From: Alphaproteobacteria bacterium | GTDB lineage: Bacteria; Pseudomonadota; Alphaproteobacteria; ATCC43930; CGMCC-115725 | NCBI GenBank assembly: GCA_019240125.1 | Contig: JAFAYW010000043.1 | Location: forward strand, 1 to 44,836 | Direction of reading: 5' to 3' | Length of the DNA stretch: 44,836 nucleotides | Shown here: positions 30,801 through 37,679 of the stretch, one piece after another | Layout: the number at the start of each line of letters is the position of its first letter | Numbering within the stretch: position 1 is the stretch's first letter | Program-made: the position numbers and the translations under genes | Notes under the pieces: generated by a model | Told to the model about the DNA's origin: nothing | The model's database searches: none | What the model saw: only the letters and a program-made list of their open reading frames with translations

Positions 30801-31500
30801 CTACTATGGTCTGCTTGGCCGAACCCCGGACACGGGCGGCCTGGAAGGCTGGGAGCAACTCGTTCACGGCGGCAGCCTGACCATTTCGCAGGTCGCACAG
30901 GACATGCTCGCCAGTCCCGAATATGAGCAGGCGACAGGCGTTGGCCAAAGCAACCAGCAATACGTGACCGGCCTCTACCAGACGGCGTTGGGACGTGCCC
31001 CGGATCAGTCCGGTTTCCAGACCTATGTGCAGGGCCTCGATACGGGCACATTCAGCCGGGCCGACGTGGTCAGCGGTTTCCTGTCATCGAATGAGTTCCA
31101 GAACGAAACCCTCCCCGACAACAATGCGATGTACATCAACGAGGTCTACGAGGTGGCGCTCGGCAGACAAGCCGATCCGGACGGTCTGCACGGTTGGGAG
31201 GTATTGATGGCAAACGGCCTCTCACGCAGCGCCTTCGACCAGGACATCGTCGCCTCGCAGGAGTTTGCCAACAACGTCACCACGCCAAGCCAGGCGGCCT
31301 TCGTCAACGCGATTTACGAAGGCGCGCTCGGACGGTCGGCGGATACACCGGGCCTTCAGGGCTGGGAGGCCATCCTGTCGAACGGTGGCTCGACCGGCGG
31401 GATTACCGCGGCCACGAGCGTCGCGGTGGGTATTGCCGAGAGCACCGAGGCGCAAAACCATCTCGCGCCACGGATCGAGACGGGCTTCCATGTCACCTGA
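21895..31500 (+). CDS. Giant type I secreted protein with GloVer repeats, Ig-like modules, beta-helix and DUF4214 tail
   Basis: A 3,201-residue protein with no Sec signal. Modules in order: two Ig-like units (about 1-190); a glycine-rich parallel beta-helix (about 195-505); one Ig-like unit; seven GloVer repeats (606-990); two Ig-like; seven GloVer (1179-1569); one Ig-like; seven GloVer (1667-2050); three Ig-like; seven GloVer (2322-2729); one Ig-like; then six DUF4214 units (about 2826-3201) with the GR-P/A-D..GL..W core. Each GloVer unit has the pattern GDLFGTT..GG..G.GTVFE (TIGR03803-type). Seven units per block suggests seven-bladed beta-propellers. There are no RTX nonapeptides. The ATG has GGGGGG upstream. 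The type I transporter genes follow 36 bases downstream. Confidence 0.88.
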   Translation: MSAPAPVTASGTVTASGHIEVTGSIPNSVYTSGDLLFLDVYYNGVDEGSALAGNGTSATYDITTSSTFSDGTYTLSVVEQDPNDTSPSTTLFTVTVGVTAPPTPEPSPTITGLGPESAGSPIEVSGTGTADDLVTLYVGSAVVGTGLVNASGTFDITTTSTFGTGTYTLTAIDSHADGTDPSAASTPVTFTVASSVTYFANDAASLEGDLADVITAGSGTIDFAPGVTEIDLTSTLVITSGNITIDPDGPPVVLNGNGHTVLDVSGGSTLTLDDMTITGGSATGAAGSGGGTGGNAAGGIYVSTGGTLILNNSFVVNNSATGGAGGSGDSTAGGAGGFAGGGIFAASGATVIATNSVIANNYAKGGTGGTGGQYSGGGAGGFAAGGIYLAPSATFEIGSSDSFFNNSAIGGMGGQGGANTSGLSGGAGGMGYLATEGNAPTTAGATGSPGNGNYGGSGGIAGAPGGAGFLYSGQSSSSVIFAAITTGDPVFVTGPGGGGGGGDAWADYSGMATMVPDAPTHLMQVGAAGPGDPIEVSGIGTPGDTIELYIDGGTTAVGSTTLSPSGDGSFTITTTQTFDTGVYTLTATDTSSATGLTSAMSGAAYRTLASFPLVNGNASYVQGQLAQDNAGDIFGTTKAGGAYGAGSVFEIKDTNGVFSGPITLASFKSGSATGNTPFYGVTLDASGNLFGVTSSGAAFGAGAVFEITNTSGTYATTPLLVAAIGTVDGEPLSGLVADATGDLFGETNYGSGGYGEVYELVNTSGTYSAPEALASFNSSDGTNPFGGLYIDSAGNLFGTTELGGTSNDGSVFEITYLGSGTYATVPETLASFNGTDGVTPTGNLIADANGDLFGTTEAGGQGALAGSGVVFEIASTGSGTYSSTPTVIADLASSTAGIAEPISSLVMDTAGDLYGLTALGGASSGGVLYEIANLGGGAYLSTPIVAAGSIPDDASGSSPGTGLLIDAAGNIYGESTDGGASGGGTVFQFGLPTAVVGSTAVVATNTLTQVGTAQNGQTIEVSGSGGTSGDSVTVYAMDNGNTFTVGTATVSGDGTFDINSTPTTFADGTYTLSEYDNTASGPVAVTGTAIVTATPPTDLAQVGTTSAGGTIEITGNGDATGDTVTLYNGTAVVGSGTVNGDGTFDITTPTTFAEGIYRLTATNTSQDGTETSPIAVLNKLADLDYPTGANPQSGLIMDAAGDLFGTANYGGGAAPDGTVFEIPSGGGTPIALATFTGTSGDGASPVGGLVADAAGDLFGTTSSGGANGFGTVFEIPLTSGTYGPEATIASFTGSGGSRPEGTLIIDGNGDLFGTTSTGGAHGDGTVFELVNTSGVYGAPEVLKSFSGGSGDGANPLGGLVADANGDLFGTTASGGTGNAGTVFELVNASGSYTEQVLASFNYTNGIGPASSLVIDRAGDVFGTTPGGGANQDGTVFEVAAGSGIITDVVSFNGTDGSDPIGGLTIDAAGNLYGTTLRGGTNGDGTVFEVPYTVGGSMPVYTTLEAPEIEPILPNGGYASTPIVLASLDGTDGTAPSGALLLDGQGNLYGTTSQGGANGDGTVFQVATNGLTVDVPPDAPTNITQVGTASNGQMIEVTGSATVGDTVTVYATDNGTTMTVGTGTVNASGTFDITSTSTFADGTYTLTATDTSAANGLTSAPSPASGTLLQLADFNGSDGGAPTANLIADANGDLFGTTSTGGPYGGGTVFEITDTDGVFSAPVTLAGAGGSGSAGNEVSGTTINAGLVIDAAGDLFGTTEYGPSSGGTVFELVNTSGTYSPVTLANLPTGYNGGISGLSIDAAGDLFGTVSGDGASGGGTVFELVNTSGTYSEQVVDTFGSGGAAGYRPEAGVITDAAGNLFGTTEYGGSGGGGTVFELVNNSGNYTEQVLTSFQSNGSGGSNPRTALVMDAAGDLFGTTSSGGSDDGGTIYELVNSSGSYGSPITIAELSSSAGTTNIALDEAGNLFGTLRQGGDANAGEVFEISAAAIKQAVATGTPASLTALASFNGSGGAYPNGVTIGANDILFGTTEDDGNEGGSQGTVFEYIPTPTAIVSANAPVIATVGSASNGGTITVTGTADDADGDTITIYSGTAVVGTGTLTSGTFSVTTSTFADGTYSLTATDTSVDGTEISSASIAATATVLATPPINLAENGSSANGQTISFTGTGDAPGDTVTIYNGSTVVGSGTVSGGGTFYITTNSTFADGTYTFDATNTSADGTETSSASVATTVVVAAPPPTGPLQVGTTVSGDAAVVTGYGDATGDTITLYSGSTVVGSGTVSGDGTYTITTTSTFADGVYNLTATDTSVDGTVTSGPSNYALKILATFAPGVGSNANLIGDAKGDLFGTTYNGGSGGNVYNVQLSNDRPVSGDGTVFELTPNGDGSYTNTTLYSFSGGQDGAFPESGLIADAAGDLFGTTTGGGVWDFGTVYELTPNGSGGYTKSTLFSFNGEDGYDPAGNLTLDASGNIYGSTYYGGGSNFPLSLSYYDYGGVDFELTPTGSGTYSESTIIDFSNESNAFNAGVEPLGSLLDLSGTLIGANYYGFMTAGVVYAALQTAAGDQPVPLAYFPYTFGSGDNASLFPSSGVIADAAGDLFGESYTSTQGGSSDGTVYEIPKTANGGYGTPLVLATFDNANPASGLVIDAKGNLYGTTYDGGTADDGTVFEIAYLGSGTYAPTPTTLLTFNGADGVEPDASLFIGADGGLYGTTYGDGFGSGSSGTVFEILPATVTVVPPAPTNLVQQNVQNTVNGGTIEVTGSGETGDTVLLYNGTTVVGSGVVTSGTFDIVTTSTFADGAYTLTATETNAGLTSESSAPLTAYESADLFGAVTHSVTSVGGEVYALYETILGRAPDATGLENFVAEVNSGTPLTTVAQVMLSSPEYTADYGANSQNSNSKFVTQLYEDGLHREPDGPGLQNYDNMLQSGADTRAQIAVAIATSPESDMDLASTFSAGVFVPDASDAAVARLYYGLLGRTPDTGGLEGWEQLVHGGSLTISQVAQDMLASPEYEQATGVGQSNQQYVTGLYQTALGRAPDQSGFQTYVQGLDTGTFSRADVVSGFLSSNEFQNETLPDNNAMYINEVYEVALGRQADPDGLHGWEVLMANGLSRSAFDQDIVASQEFANNVTTPSQAAFVNAIYEGALGRSADTPGLQGWEAILSNGGSTGGITAATSVAVGIAESTEAQNHLAPRIETGFHVT

Positions 31501-31536
31501 CGTTGCGGGAAGACGCTTTGCGACAAGCCTCGGGTA

Positions 31537-33726
31537 ATGCAGGGCATGAATAAAGACATGTCCGTACAACCCGAGGTCGATCAGCCCGGCATCGATACCG
31601 GGCTGACGTCGCTCTGCGGCGTGGCGGCATTTTTCCGTGTTCCGGCCGATGCCGCCCGGCTGCGGCGCGACCTCGCCTTGCATCAGGGGTTAGCCAGCGC
31701 CGACGACCTGGTGCGAGCGGCGCGCCTGCTGGGACTGAAGGCGCGCGTTATCCGCAATGTCTCGGCCGAACGGGTGTTGCGGGTGCCGTTGCCGTCGATC
31801 GTACAGCTCAACGACGGCACGTTTTCAGTCTTTATCGCACGCACCGAGGCGGGGCTCTGCCGCATTATCGACCCGGTGAAGAAAGTCCTGCGCGAAGTGG
31901 CGCCATCGGCGCTGTTCGACGAGATCGCGCCTGTGATGGTTTTGGTCACCCGCCGCGTTGCCGGCGCGGGATATGACCCCAAGACATTCGGCTTTCGCTG
32001 GTTTCTGCCGTCGATCTGGCGCTATCGCCGCCCGATCGCTCACGTGCTCCTGGCGTCGCTGTTTGTTCAGCTGTTTGCCCTCATCACTCCCCTGTTCTTC
32101 CAGGTGGTGGTCGATAAGGTGCTGACGCACCACGCCTATTCCACGCTTTACGTGCTTGTCGCCGGCCTGGGCCTCGTCGGGCTGTTCGATGTTGTCTTGC
32201 AGTACCTGCGTACGTACGCGCTAACGCATTCCACCAATCGTATCGATGTCGAGCTCGGCCGACGTCTGTTCCAGCATCTCATGCGCCTGCCGATCTCGTA
32301 TTTCGAGACACGGGCCGCCGGCCAGACGGTAGCCCGGGTGCGCGAACTGGAGAACGTACGGCAGTTTCTGACCGGGCAAGCACTGTTTTCCGGTCTGGAC
32401 CTCGTATTCGCGGTTGTGTTCATCGGTGTCCTGTTCGCCTATTCCGTGAACTTGACACTGATCGTTCTCGCGACAATCCCGGTCTACATACTGATTGGCG
32501 CAGTGATCCGCCCGATCTTGCGTGAGAAGGTCAAAGAGAAATTCAATCGCGGGGCGATCTCTCAGCAGTTTCTGGTTGAATCCATCGTCGGCATGCAAAC
32601 TGTAAAGGCCAGCGCCGTCGAGCCGATCATGCAATCGCAGTGGGAGGAGCGGCTCGCGTCGTACGTCAGCACATCGTTTGATGCGACGTTGTTGGCGGCC
32701 GGTGGTCAGAACGCGATCCAATACGCCGCCAAGCTGACGACCGCCCTGACGCTGTTATTCGGCGCCTATGCGGTGATGCAGGGAGACCTGACCGTCGGGG
32801 CGCTGGTCGCCTTCAACATGATCGCCGGGCAAACAATCCAGCCGATCCTGCGATTGTCACAATTGTGGCAGGATTTCCAGCAGATCAGCGTCTCGGTGGA
32901 GCGGCTTGGCGACATTCTGAACTACCCGACCGAGAGTGACAGCGTTCCGAGCGTCATGCCGGCGCGGCCGCGCGGCGCGATCGACATCAAGCGCGTCACC
33001 TTCCGCTATCGGCCGGACGCCGCAGAGGCGCTGCGGGATGTCTCCCTTACCATTCGTCCCGGCGAGGTAATTGGCATCGTTGGGCCTTCCGGGTCCGGAA
33101 AGTCGACGCTGACCAAACTGCTGCAGCGGCTGTATCAGCCGACCGAAGGCGCGATCTTGCTTGACGGAAACGACCTCAACAATCTCGATCCGGCATGGCT
33201 TCGCTCGAACATCGGCGTCGTCATGCAGGAGAATCTGCTCTTCAACCGCTCGGTGCATGACAACATCGCGTTTGCCAATCCCGGGCTTCCGCGGGCGCGG
33301 GTGATGGAGCTTGCCCGGTTGACCGGAGCCGATGCCTTTATTGCCCGTCTGCCCCAGGGATATGACACCGTCATTGAGGAGCGCGGCGCCAATCTGTCGG
33401 GCGGCCAGCGGCAGCGTATCGCGATTGCGCGCGCGCTTGCCACCAACCCGCCAATCCTCATTTTCGACGAAGCGACCAGCGCTCTCGACTATGAGAGCGA
33501 GCGCATTATCCAGCAGAACATGGCGGCGATCACCCGCGGGCGGACGGCACTGGTTATCGCCCACCGGCTTGCCGCGGTGCGCCACTGCCACCGTATCATC
33601 GGCATCGCCGAAGGGCGGGTGGTCGAGGTCGGCACGCATGCTGAACTGCTGGCACGCAAGGGCGGCCTTTATGCCTATCTCTGGGCGTTGCAGAATGAGG
33701 GCGGCCCACAGCCGCACGCGGCATGA
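31537..33726 (+). CDS. Type I secretion ABC transporter with degenerate C39-like domain
   Basis: A 729-residue HlyB-type exporter. The N-terminal domain (about 15-135) aligns with the C39-like domain of HlyB, but the catalytic Cys position is Thr21 (DTGL) and the His position is Ser97 (TFSVFIA), so it should not cleave a leader. Six membrane helices follow (about 165-440). The nucleotide-binding domain has Walker A GPSGSGKST (516-524), the signature LSGGQ (620-624), Walker B ILIFDE (Asp644, Glu645) and His676. Start could also be ATG at 31546 or 31558. It overlaps the adaptor gene by four bases (ATGA). Its most likely cargo is the giant protein encoded immediately upstream. Confidence 0.94.
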   Translation: MQGMNKDMSVQPEVDQPGIDTGLTSLCGVAAFFRVPADAARLRRDLALHQGLASADDLVRAARLLGLKARVIRNVSAERVLRVPLPSIVQLNDGTFSVFIARTEAGLCRIIDPVKKVLREVAPSALFDEIAPVMVLVTRRVAGAGYDPKTFGFRWFLPSIWRYRRPIAHVLLASLFVQLFALITPLFFQVVVDKVLTHHAYSTLYVLVAGLGLVGLFDVVLQYLRTYALTHSTNRIDVELGRRLFQHLMRLPISYFETRAAGQTVARVRELENVRQFLTGQALFSGLDLVFAVVFIGVLFAYSVNLTLIVLATIPVYILIGAVIRPILREKVKEKFNRGAISQQFLVESIVGMQTVKASAVEPIMQSQWEERLASYVSTSFDATLLAAGGQNAIQYAAKLTTALTLLFGAYAVMQGDLTVGALVAFNMIAGQTIQPILRLSQLWQDFQQISVSVERLGDILNYPTESDSVPSVMPARPRGAIDIKRVTFRYRPDAAEALRDVSLTIRPGEVIGIVGPSGSGKSTLTKLLQRLYQPTEGAILLDGNDLNNLDPAWLRSNIGVVMQENLLFNRSVHDNIAFANPGLPRARVMELARLTGADAFIARLPQGYDTVIEERGANLSGGQRQRIAIARALATNPPILIFDEATSALDYESERIIQQNMAAITRGRTALVIAHRLAAVRHCHRIIGIAEGRVVEVGTHAELLARKGGLYAYLWALQNEGGPQPHAA

Positions 33727-35198
33727 CCGTACAAACCGACAGCCCCACCAGCCTGGCGGTGGCTCGGCGGGCCAATGTGGATCGCCGACGCCTCGTCATC
33801 CAGGGGCCTGACCGCGAGTTCCTGCCGGCAGCCCTGGAGATCCTCGAGACGCCGCCATCACCGGTGCGCCTGTGGCTGATCCTGGTGATCTGCACATTCT
33901 TTGCCGCCGCATTGTGCTGGTCCTATGTGAGCCGGATCGACATCATCGCCGTCGCGCAGGGCAAGCTGCAGCCGACCGGTCGCATCAAATTCATCCAGCC
34001 GCTGGAGACAAGCCGGGTCCTGAAGACACTGGTGGAAAACGGTCAGAGCGTGAAAGCCGGCGACGTTCTGGTTGAACTTGACCCGGCGGACGCCACCGCC
34101 GATTTGTCGGAAACAGCCGCCGATCTGGAATCCTATCGTGCCGAGGCCATTCGACGGCAGGCGGCCATCGACTCCGCGAAGCGAGGCGATCTCGGGCCGC
34201 AGCTCAATCTGGAGTGGCCGGCGGCAATCCCGTCAGCAATCCGTCAGCGGGAAGAACGTGTCTATGCCGCCGACCTGACCGACTTGGGTGCGCATCTCGC
34301 CAGCCTGCAGGCACAACGCGACCAGAAGGAGGCAGAGAGACAACGGCTGACCGCGATGATCGCCGCCGAGCAGGAGCTGATCTCAACGCACCAAGAGCGC
34401 GTTTCGATGACGTCAATGCTGTTCAGTCACCAGGTGGGTTCGCGCGCCGAGCTTCTCGATCAAACCGAAAAGCTGCAGGAGCAGAAGACCAGCCTCGCGC
34501 AGCAGCAGGGCGAACTTGCGGAAGCCAACGCTAACCTCATCGTGCTCGGCAAGGATATGCGGCGCGCCTATGAGACCTTTGTCGCCGATAATGCGCAAAA
34601 GCTCGCCGCGGCTGAGCGGCAGGTCGGTGAGCTTACCGAAAAGCGCATCAAGGCCCAGGCCCGCCTTGATCATATGGCGCTGAAGAGCCCCATCGATGGA
34701 ACCGTCCAGGCATCGACCCTGACCACGGTCGGACAGATCGTCACTTCCGGACAGGAGCTGATGCGCATCGTCCCGGAAGGGGCGCAGCTCGAGGTAGAGT
34801 GCTATCTACCCAACAAGGATATCGGGTTCGTTAAGGAAGGCGATCACGCGATCATCAAGATCGAATCCTTTCCGTTCACGCGTTATGGCACGGTCGATGC
34901 CGTGGTAACCCGCGTTGCGCGCGATGCCATCCCGGAGCCTGATGCCGAAGAGGCTGAGAAGGATGGCACGCGCAATCCGCACGCCTTGACCGCAGCGGGG
35001 GCACAACGCACCCAGAACCTGGTATTTCCGGTCACCCTCCGCCCATCGCGCCCAACCATCGGTGCCGACGGTGTCGCGGTTCCGCTTGGCGCCGGCATGG
35101 CGGTCACGGCCGAGATCCAGACGGGGAGACGACGCATCCTCGAATACATTTTCTCTCCTGTCGTCAAAATCACCTCGGAGGCCATGAAGGAGCGATGA
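33723..35198 (+). CDS. HlyD-family type I secretion membrane fusion protein
   Basis: A 491-residue periplasmic adaptor that bridges the ABC transporter to a TolC-like outer-membrane channel. It has a short cytosolic N-terminus, one transmembrane segment (about 49-68), a lipoyl/barrel half-motif (FIQPLETSRVLKTLVENGQSV), a long coiled-coil hairpin (about 180-330, with many Gln/Glu/Ala) and the second lipoyl half (SPIDGTVQAS), then a beta-barrel tail. Translation is coupled to the transporter by ATGA overlap. No TolC homologue is seen in the window, so the outer-membrane partner must be encoded elsewhere. Confidence 0.94.
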   Translation: MTVQTDSPTSLAVARRANVDRRRLVIQGPDREFLPAALEILETPPSPVRLWLILVICTFFAAALCWSYVSRIDIIAVAQGKLQPTGRIKFIQPLETSRVLKTLVENGQSVKAGDVLVELDPADATADLSETAADLESYRAEAIRRQAAIDSAKRGDLGPQLNLEWPAAIPSAIRQREERVYAADLTDLGAHLASLQAQRDQKEAERQRLTAMIAAEQELISTHQERVSMTSMLFSHQVGSRAELLDQTEKLQEQKTSLAQQQGELAEANANLIVLGKDMRRAYETFVADNAQKLAAAERQVGELTEKRIKAQARLDHMALKSPIDGTVQASTLTTVGQIVTSGQELMRIVPEGAQLEVECYLPNKDIGFVKEGDHAIIKIESFPFTRYGTVDAVVTRVARDAIPEPDAEEAEKDGTRNPHALTAAGAQRTQNLVFPVTLRPSRPTIGADGVAVPLGAGMAVTAEIQTGRRRILEYIFSPVVKITSEAMKER

Positions 35199-35370
35199 TG
35201 CGCTCCGTCGGCACGCCGCGCCCTGCCCCGGTGGGTACCGCGGTGCGCGCCCTGTTCTCCGCAGCGCAGCCGACATACCATACTGCCGAGAGGGCGATCC
35301 CCCGCCCCGGCGCGCGGGCAGAAACGCAGAGGGTCAAATATTCCTCCTCATTTGCTGATGGGTTGACACC

Positions 35371-36135
35371 ATGGAGCCGCACATCTTTATCGCCACGCCG
35401 GCCTATGGCGGCAAGGTCGATCTTCCCTACCTCGAGAGCTTGCTCAGCCTCAAAGATTTTTTCCATACGAAGAAAATCGCCTCGACTTTCCGGAGCATCT
35501 CGAACAGCGACATCGTTATGACACGAAACGCGTTCGCCTCGATCCTGATGCAGGACGAAACCTATAGCCACATCCTGTTTATTGACGCGGACATGTCGTT
35601 TCATCCCAGCGCGGTACTGAAGCTGATCAATTCACGCCACGATGTCTGTGGAGCAATCTACAACGGCCGCACTCTCGACTTCGAACTTCTGGTACAAAAA
35701 GCCCAGCAACTCAAAGATAAGAAATCGATCTTGTCGCACTCCTTGCGCTACAACGTCAGACCGATTGGAAATCCGCGAACCATTCAGCTTGTTAACGGCT
35801 TTGTGAAAAATAAAGGGATCGGCATGGGTTTATGCTTGATCAGCCGTAAAAGCCTGATGGATCTTATAGCAACGGGGCATATTCAGGAAAAGCCCGAAAG
35901 CTGGCGCATGAAATTCAAGGATGTCCTCAAGGGAAAGCTTTACGGGTTTTTCGATGTTATCGATAGCGAGGACGGGCCGCTTTCCGAGGATTATTCCTTC
36001 TGCTGGAAGTGGATCAATTACTGCAATGGCGATGTGTGGGGTCTGGCGACTGACAAGGTCGGTCACACCGGACCGGTCACCTTCGTATCCGCCTATATCG
36101 ACTGCTTTCAAAAAGGATCGGAGCAACCCGCCTAA
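35371..36135 (+). CDS. GT-A type glycosyltransferase with a DAD motif
   Basis: A 254-residue protein. The N-terminus reads IATPAYGGKV, a typical nucleotide-sugar-binding start, followed by R52-N53 and the metal-binding DAD at 72-74 in LFIDADMSF. GMGLCLI (151-157) and SEDYSF (205-210) fit the acceptor side of GT-A enzymes, where the Glu-Asp pair often provides the base. No membrane helix is seen, so it is probably cytosolic. The donor and acceptor are unknown. It lies 172 bases after the secretion adaptor and points to the convergent family 7 gene; its context suggests modification of the exported protein. Confidence 0.78.
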   Translation: MEPHIFIATPAYGGKVDLPYLESLLSLKDFFHTKKIASTFRSISNSDIVMTRNAFASILMQDETYSHILFIDADMSFHPSAVLKLINSRHDVCGAIYNGRTLDFELLVQKAQQLKDKKSILSHSLRYNVRPIGNPRTIQLVNGFVKNKGIGMGLCLISRKSLMDLIATGHIQEKPESWRMKFKDVLKGKLYGFFDVIDSEDGPLSEDYSFCWKWINYCNGDVWGLATDKVGHTGPVTFVSAYIDCFQKGSEQPA

Positions 36136-36164
36136 GTAAATGGTCGCGCGTCTTCCTCGCGGCA

Positions 36165-36920
36165 TCATTGTTTGAGCCGGACCTTGACCAACTCCCATCG
36201 CGCTGGTCTCTCGGCGAGCGCAGGATCCGATAGCCGATCGCGGCGCAGGATCTCGTAATTCATCGTAGTCAGACCGCCGGCACCCCGCCGCATTCCGCTC
36301 TGCGACGACCATCGCTCGTCAAATCGGCGCCGATTGGCAACGGCTTCTTCGGTTGGTTGACCATCGTCCAGAAATCCTCGGTTACCGTGATCGAGCGGCC
36401 GGAAAGTGCCTTTCCGATGACCGAAAGGGATACCGGCGCGTTGGAACCTCGTCTTAAGGTCCAGATCTTCGTATCCCCATCCCCAGTAATCGTTGGCGTA
36501 ACCGTCGACCGCCACAAACAGCGCGTTCGGCGTCAATGTAACACCACCATAAAAATGCTCTAGATCATGCCGAACCCTGAGTTTCGACTGTTTTGAGATC
36601 GGTCGAGTTTCGGCGCCGTACCATACGAGACAGGTCGGCACATCCGACCAACTGTAATCTGCCCAAATCGGGAGATAATCCACGTCGTGAAAGCACGTGT
36701 AGTCGCTTTCCCCGTGGCCGAGTTCGAATCCGATGTTCCGCAACGCTCCAATATTGAATTGTAGGCCAGCTTCCTGTTCGATGATAAAGACCTGATAGGG
36801 GATATGGCGATCAACCTTATCGCGGGCAAAATAGGCGCCTACCATGCCAATGAATTCTTTCAACTGGGAGGGCCGATCCCGGTAGGGAACAACAATTGTA
36901 AGTCGCTTCATACCGATCAT
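36165..36920 (-). CDS. Glycosyltransferase family 7-like (beta-1,4-galactosyltransferase-like)
   Basis: A 251-residue enzyme (numbering below counts from the internal Met at 36911). It carries the hallmarks of animal beta-1,4-galactosyltransferases in order: VPYRDR (8-13, for the usual IPFRNR or IPFRDR), FNIGALRNIGF (52-62, for FNRAKLLNVGF), FHDVDYLP (74-81, the FHDVDLLP-type metal site), FYGGVTLT (120-127) and WGWGYEDLD (143-151, for WGWGGEDDD), then RFDERW with a C-terminal MNYEIL like the family's LTYQVL. It lacks the membrane anchor of the animal enzymes. The likely donor is UDP-galactose or a UDP-hexosamine, inferred from family only. Start may be GTG 36923, ATG 36920 or ATG 36911; Shine-Dalgarno evidence is weak for all. 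Confidence 0.85.
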   Translation of the reverse strand: MIGMKRLTIVVPYRDRPSQLKEFIGMVGAYFARDKVDRHIPYQVFIIEQEAGLQFNIGALRNIGFELGHGESDYTCFHDVDYLPIWADYSWSDVPTCLVWYGAETRPISKQSKLRVRHDLEHFYGGVTLTPNALFVAVDGYANDYWGWGYEDLDLKTRFQRAGIPFGHRKGTFRPLDHGNRGFLDDGQPTEEAVANRRRFDERWSSQSGMRRGAGGLTTMNYEILRRDRLSDPALAERPARWELVKVRLKQ

Positions 36921-37291
36921 CACGTTAGATTTTCTTCGCTCGACCCGAGCAATCTCGGCGGCGGGCGCAATATCGGCAGGATGATGGATTGGTCACGGTG
37001 TTTGGAGCCGGGGCGAGATGCAGAATCCTAGCCTTGTCGGTACTTAAGCTGCGGTGAGATGACTGGCAAGAAAAACCGAATGCCACGATTTTCTTTCAAT
37101 GACGGTGCGCCATCGCAACCTTCCGTGCATACGCCTTGACGGCGGGCGCCGCGAAATCCGGCCCTATCCCCGAATGCAGCATGCGCTCTCGCTGCGGCGG
37201 CAATCGGGCGGGTGCGGAAGATCAGCCGCAAAGATGCCGTCCCTGATCGGCACCCGCCGCCGCCAGCTGGGGCAGCCCGCGTCTCGCGGCT

Positions 37292-37640
37292 CTATTCTTC
37301 TCCGGTCTGCCGCGTCACCGCTCGCTGCGCCGAGCGGCGCACTTCGCGACTATGGTGTTCCAGTTGGCGGCGGACCGCATCGAACGCGTCACGCCCCTGT
37401 CCCTGTGGCGGCCGGTAGACGAACAACCACCGGATCCCCCGAGCACCGGACGGAATTATCGGCGCCTCGCCGATACCGACCAGACAGCGGCAGATCGCCC
37501 GCGATAGAAACGAGGTGCCGATGCTGCACAAAGCGCGACCACCGACACGTTGACCCGGTCGATATAGGCGATCACCTGCGACAGCGTCAGCAGCAGCAGG
37601 ATGTTCCAGGAATAAACGGCGGAATAGGGGCCGAGCCCAG
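37292..37640 (-). pseudogene. MFS transporter remnant with internal deletion and frameshift
   Basis: On the minus strand, one frame reads YSWNILLLLTLSQVIAYIDRVNVSVVA (helix 1 and start of the transporter), then changes frame near 37531 and continues LCSIGTSF...CRCLVGIGEAPIIPSG, which is the helix 4 region of anion:cation symporter type MFS proteins. About 65 codons that normally separate these segments are missing. Downstream the frame again drifts: a third frame gives RDRGVTRSMRSAANWNTIV, resembling the ERG..T.IFNSG..LG.IV stretch. The rest of the gene (helices 6-12) is gone. Confidence 0.7.
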
Positions 37641-37679
37641 AGGCTCGCAGTTCGCTGAGGGGACGCTCGCCCGCCGAGG

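Noticed and set aside
21895..31500. RTX toxin or CRISPR reading of the repeats
   Set aside because: No GGxGxD nonapeptides occur, and the repeats lie in one open frame with variable spacing, unlike a CRISPR array.
35195..35521. 108-codon open frame between the adaptor and the DAD-type glycosyltransferase
   Set aside because: It overlaps the glycosyltransferase start by 150 bases in another frame and has no family-like sequence.
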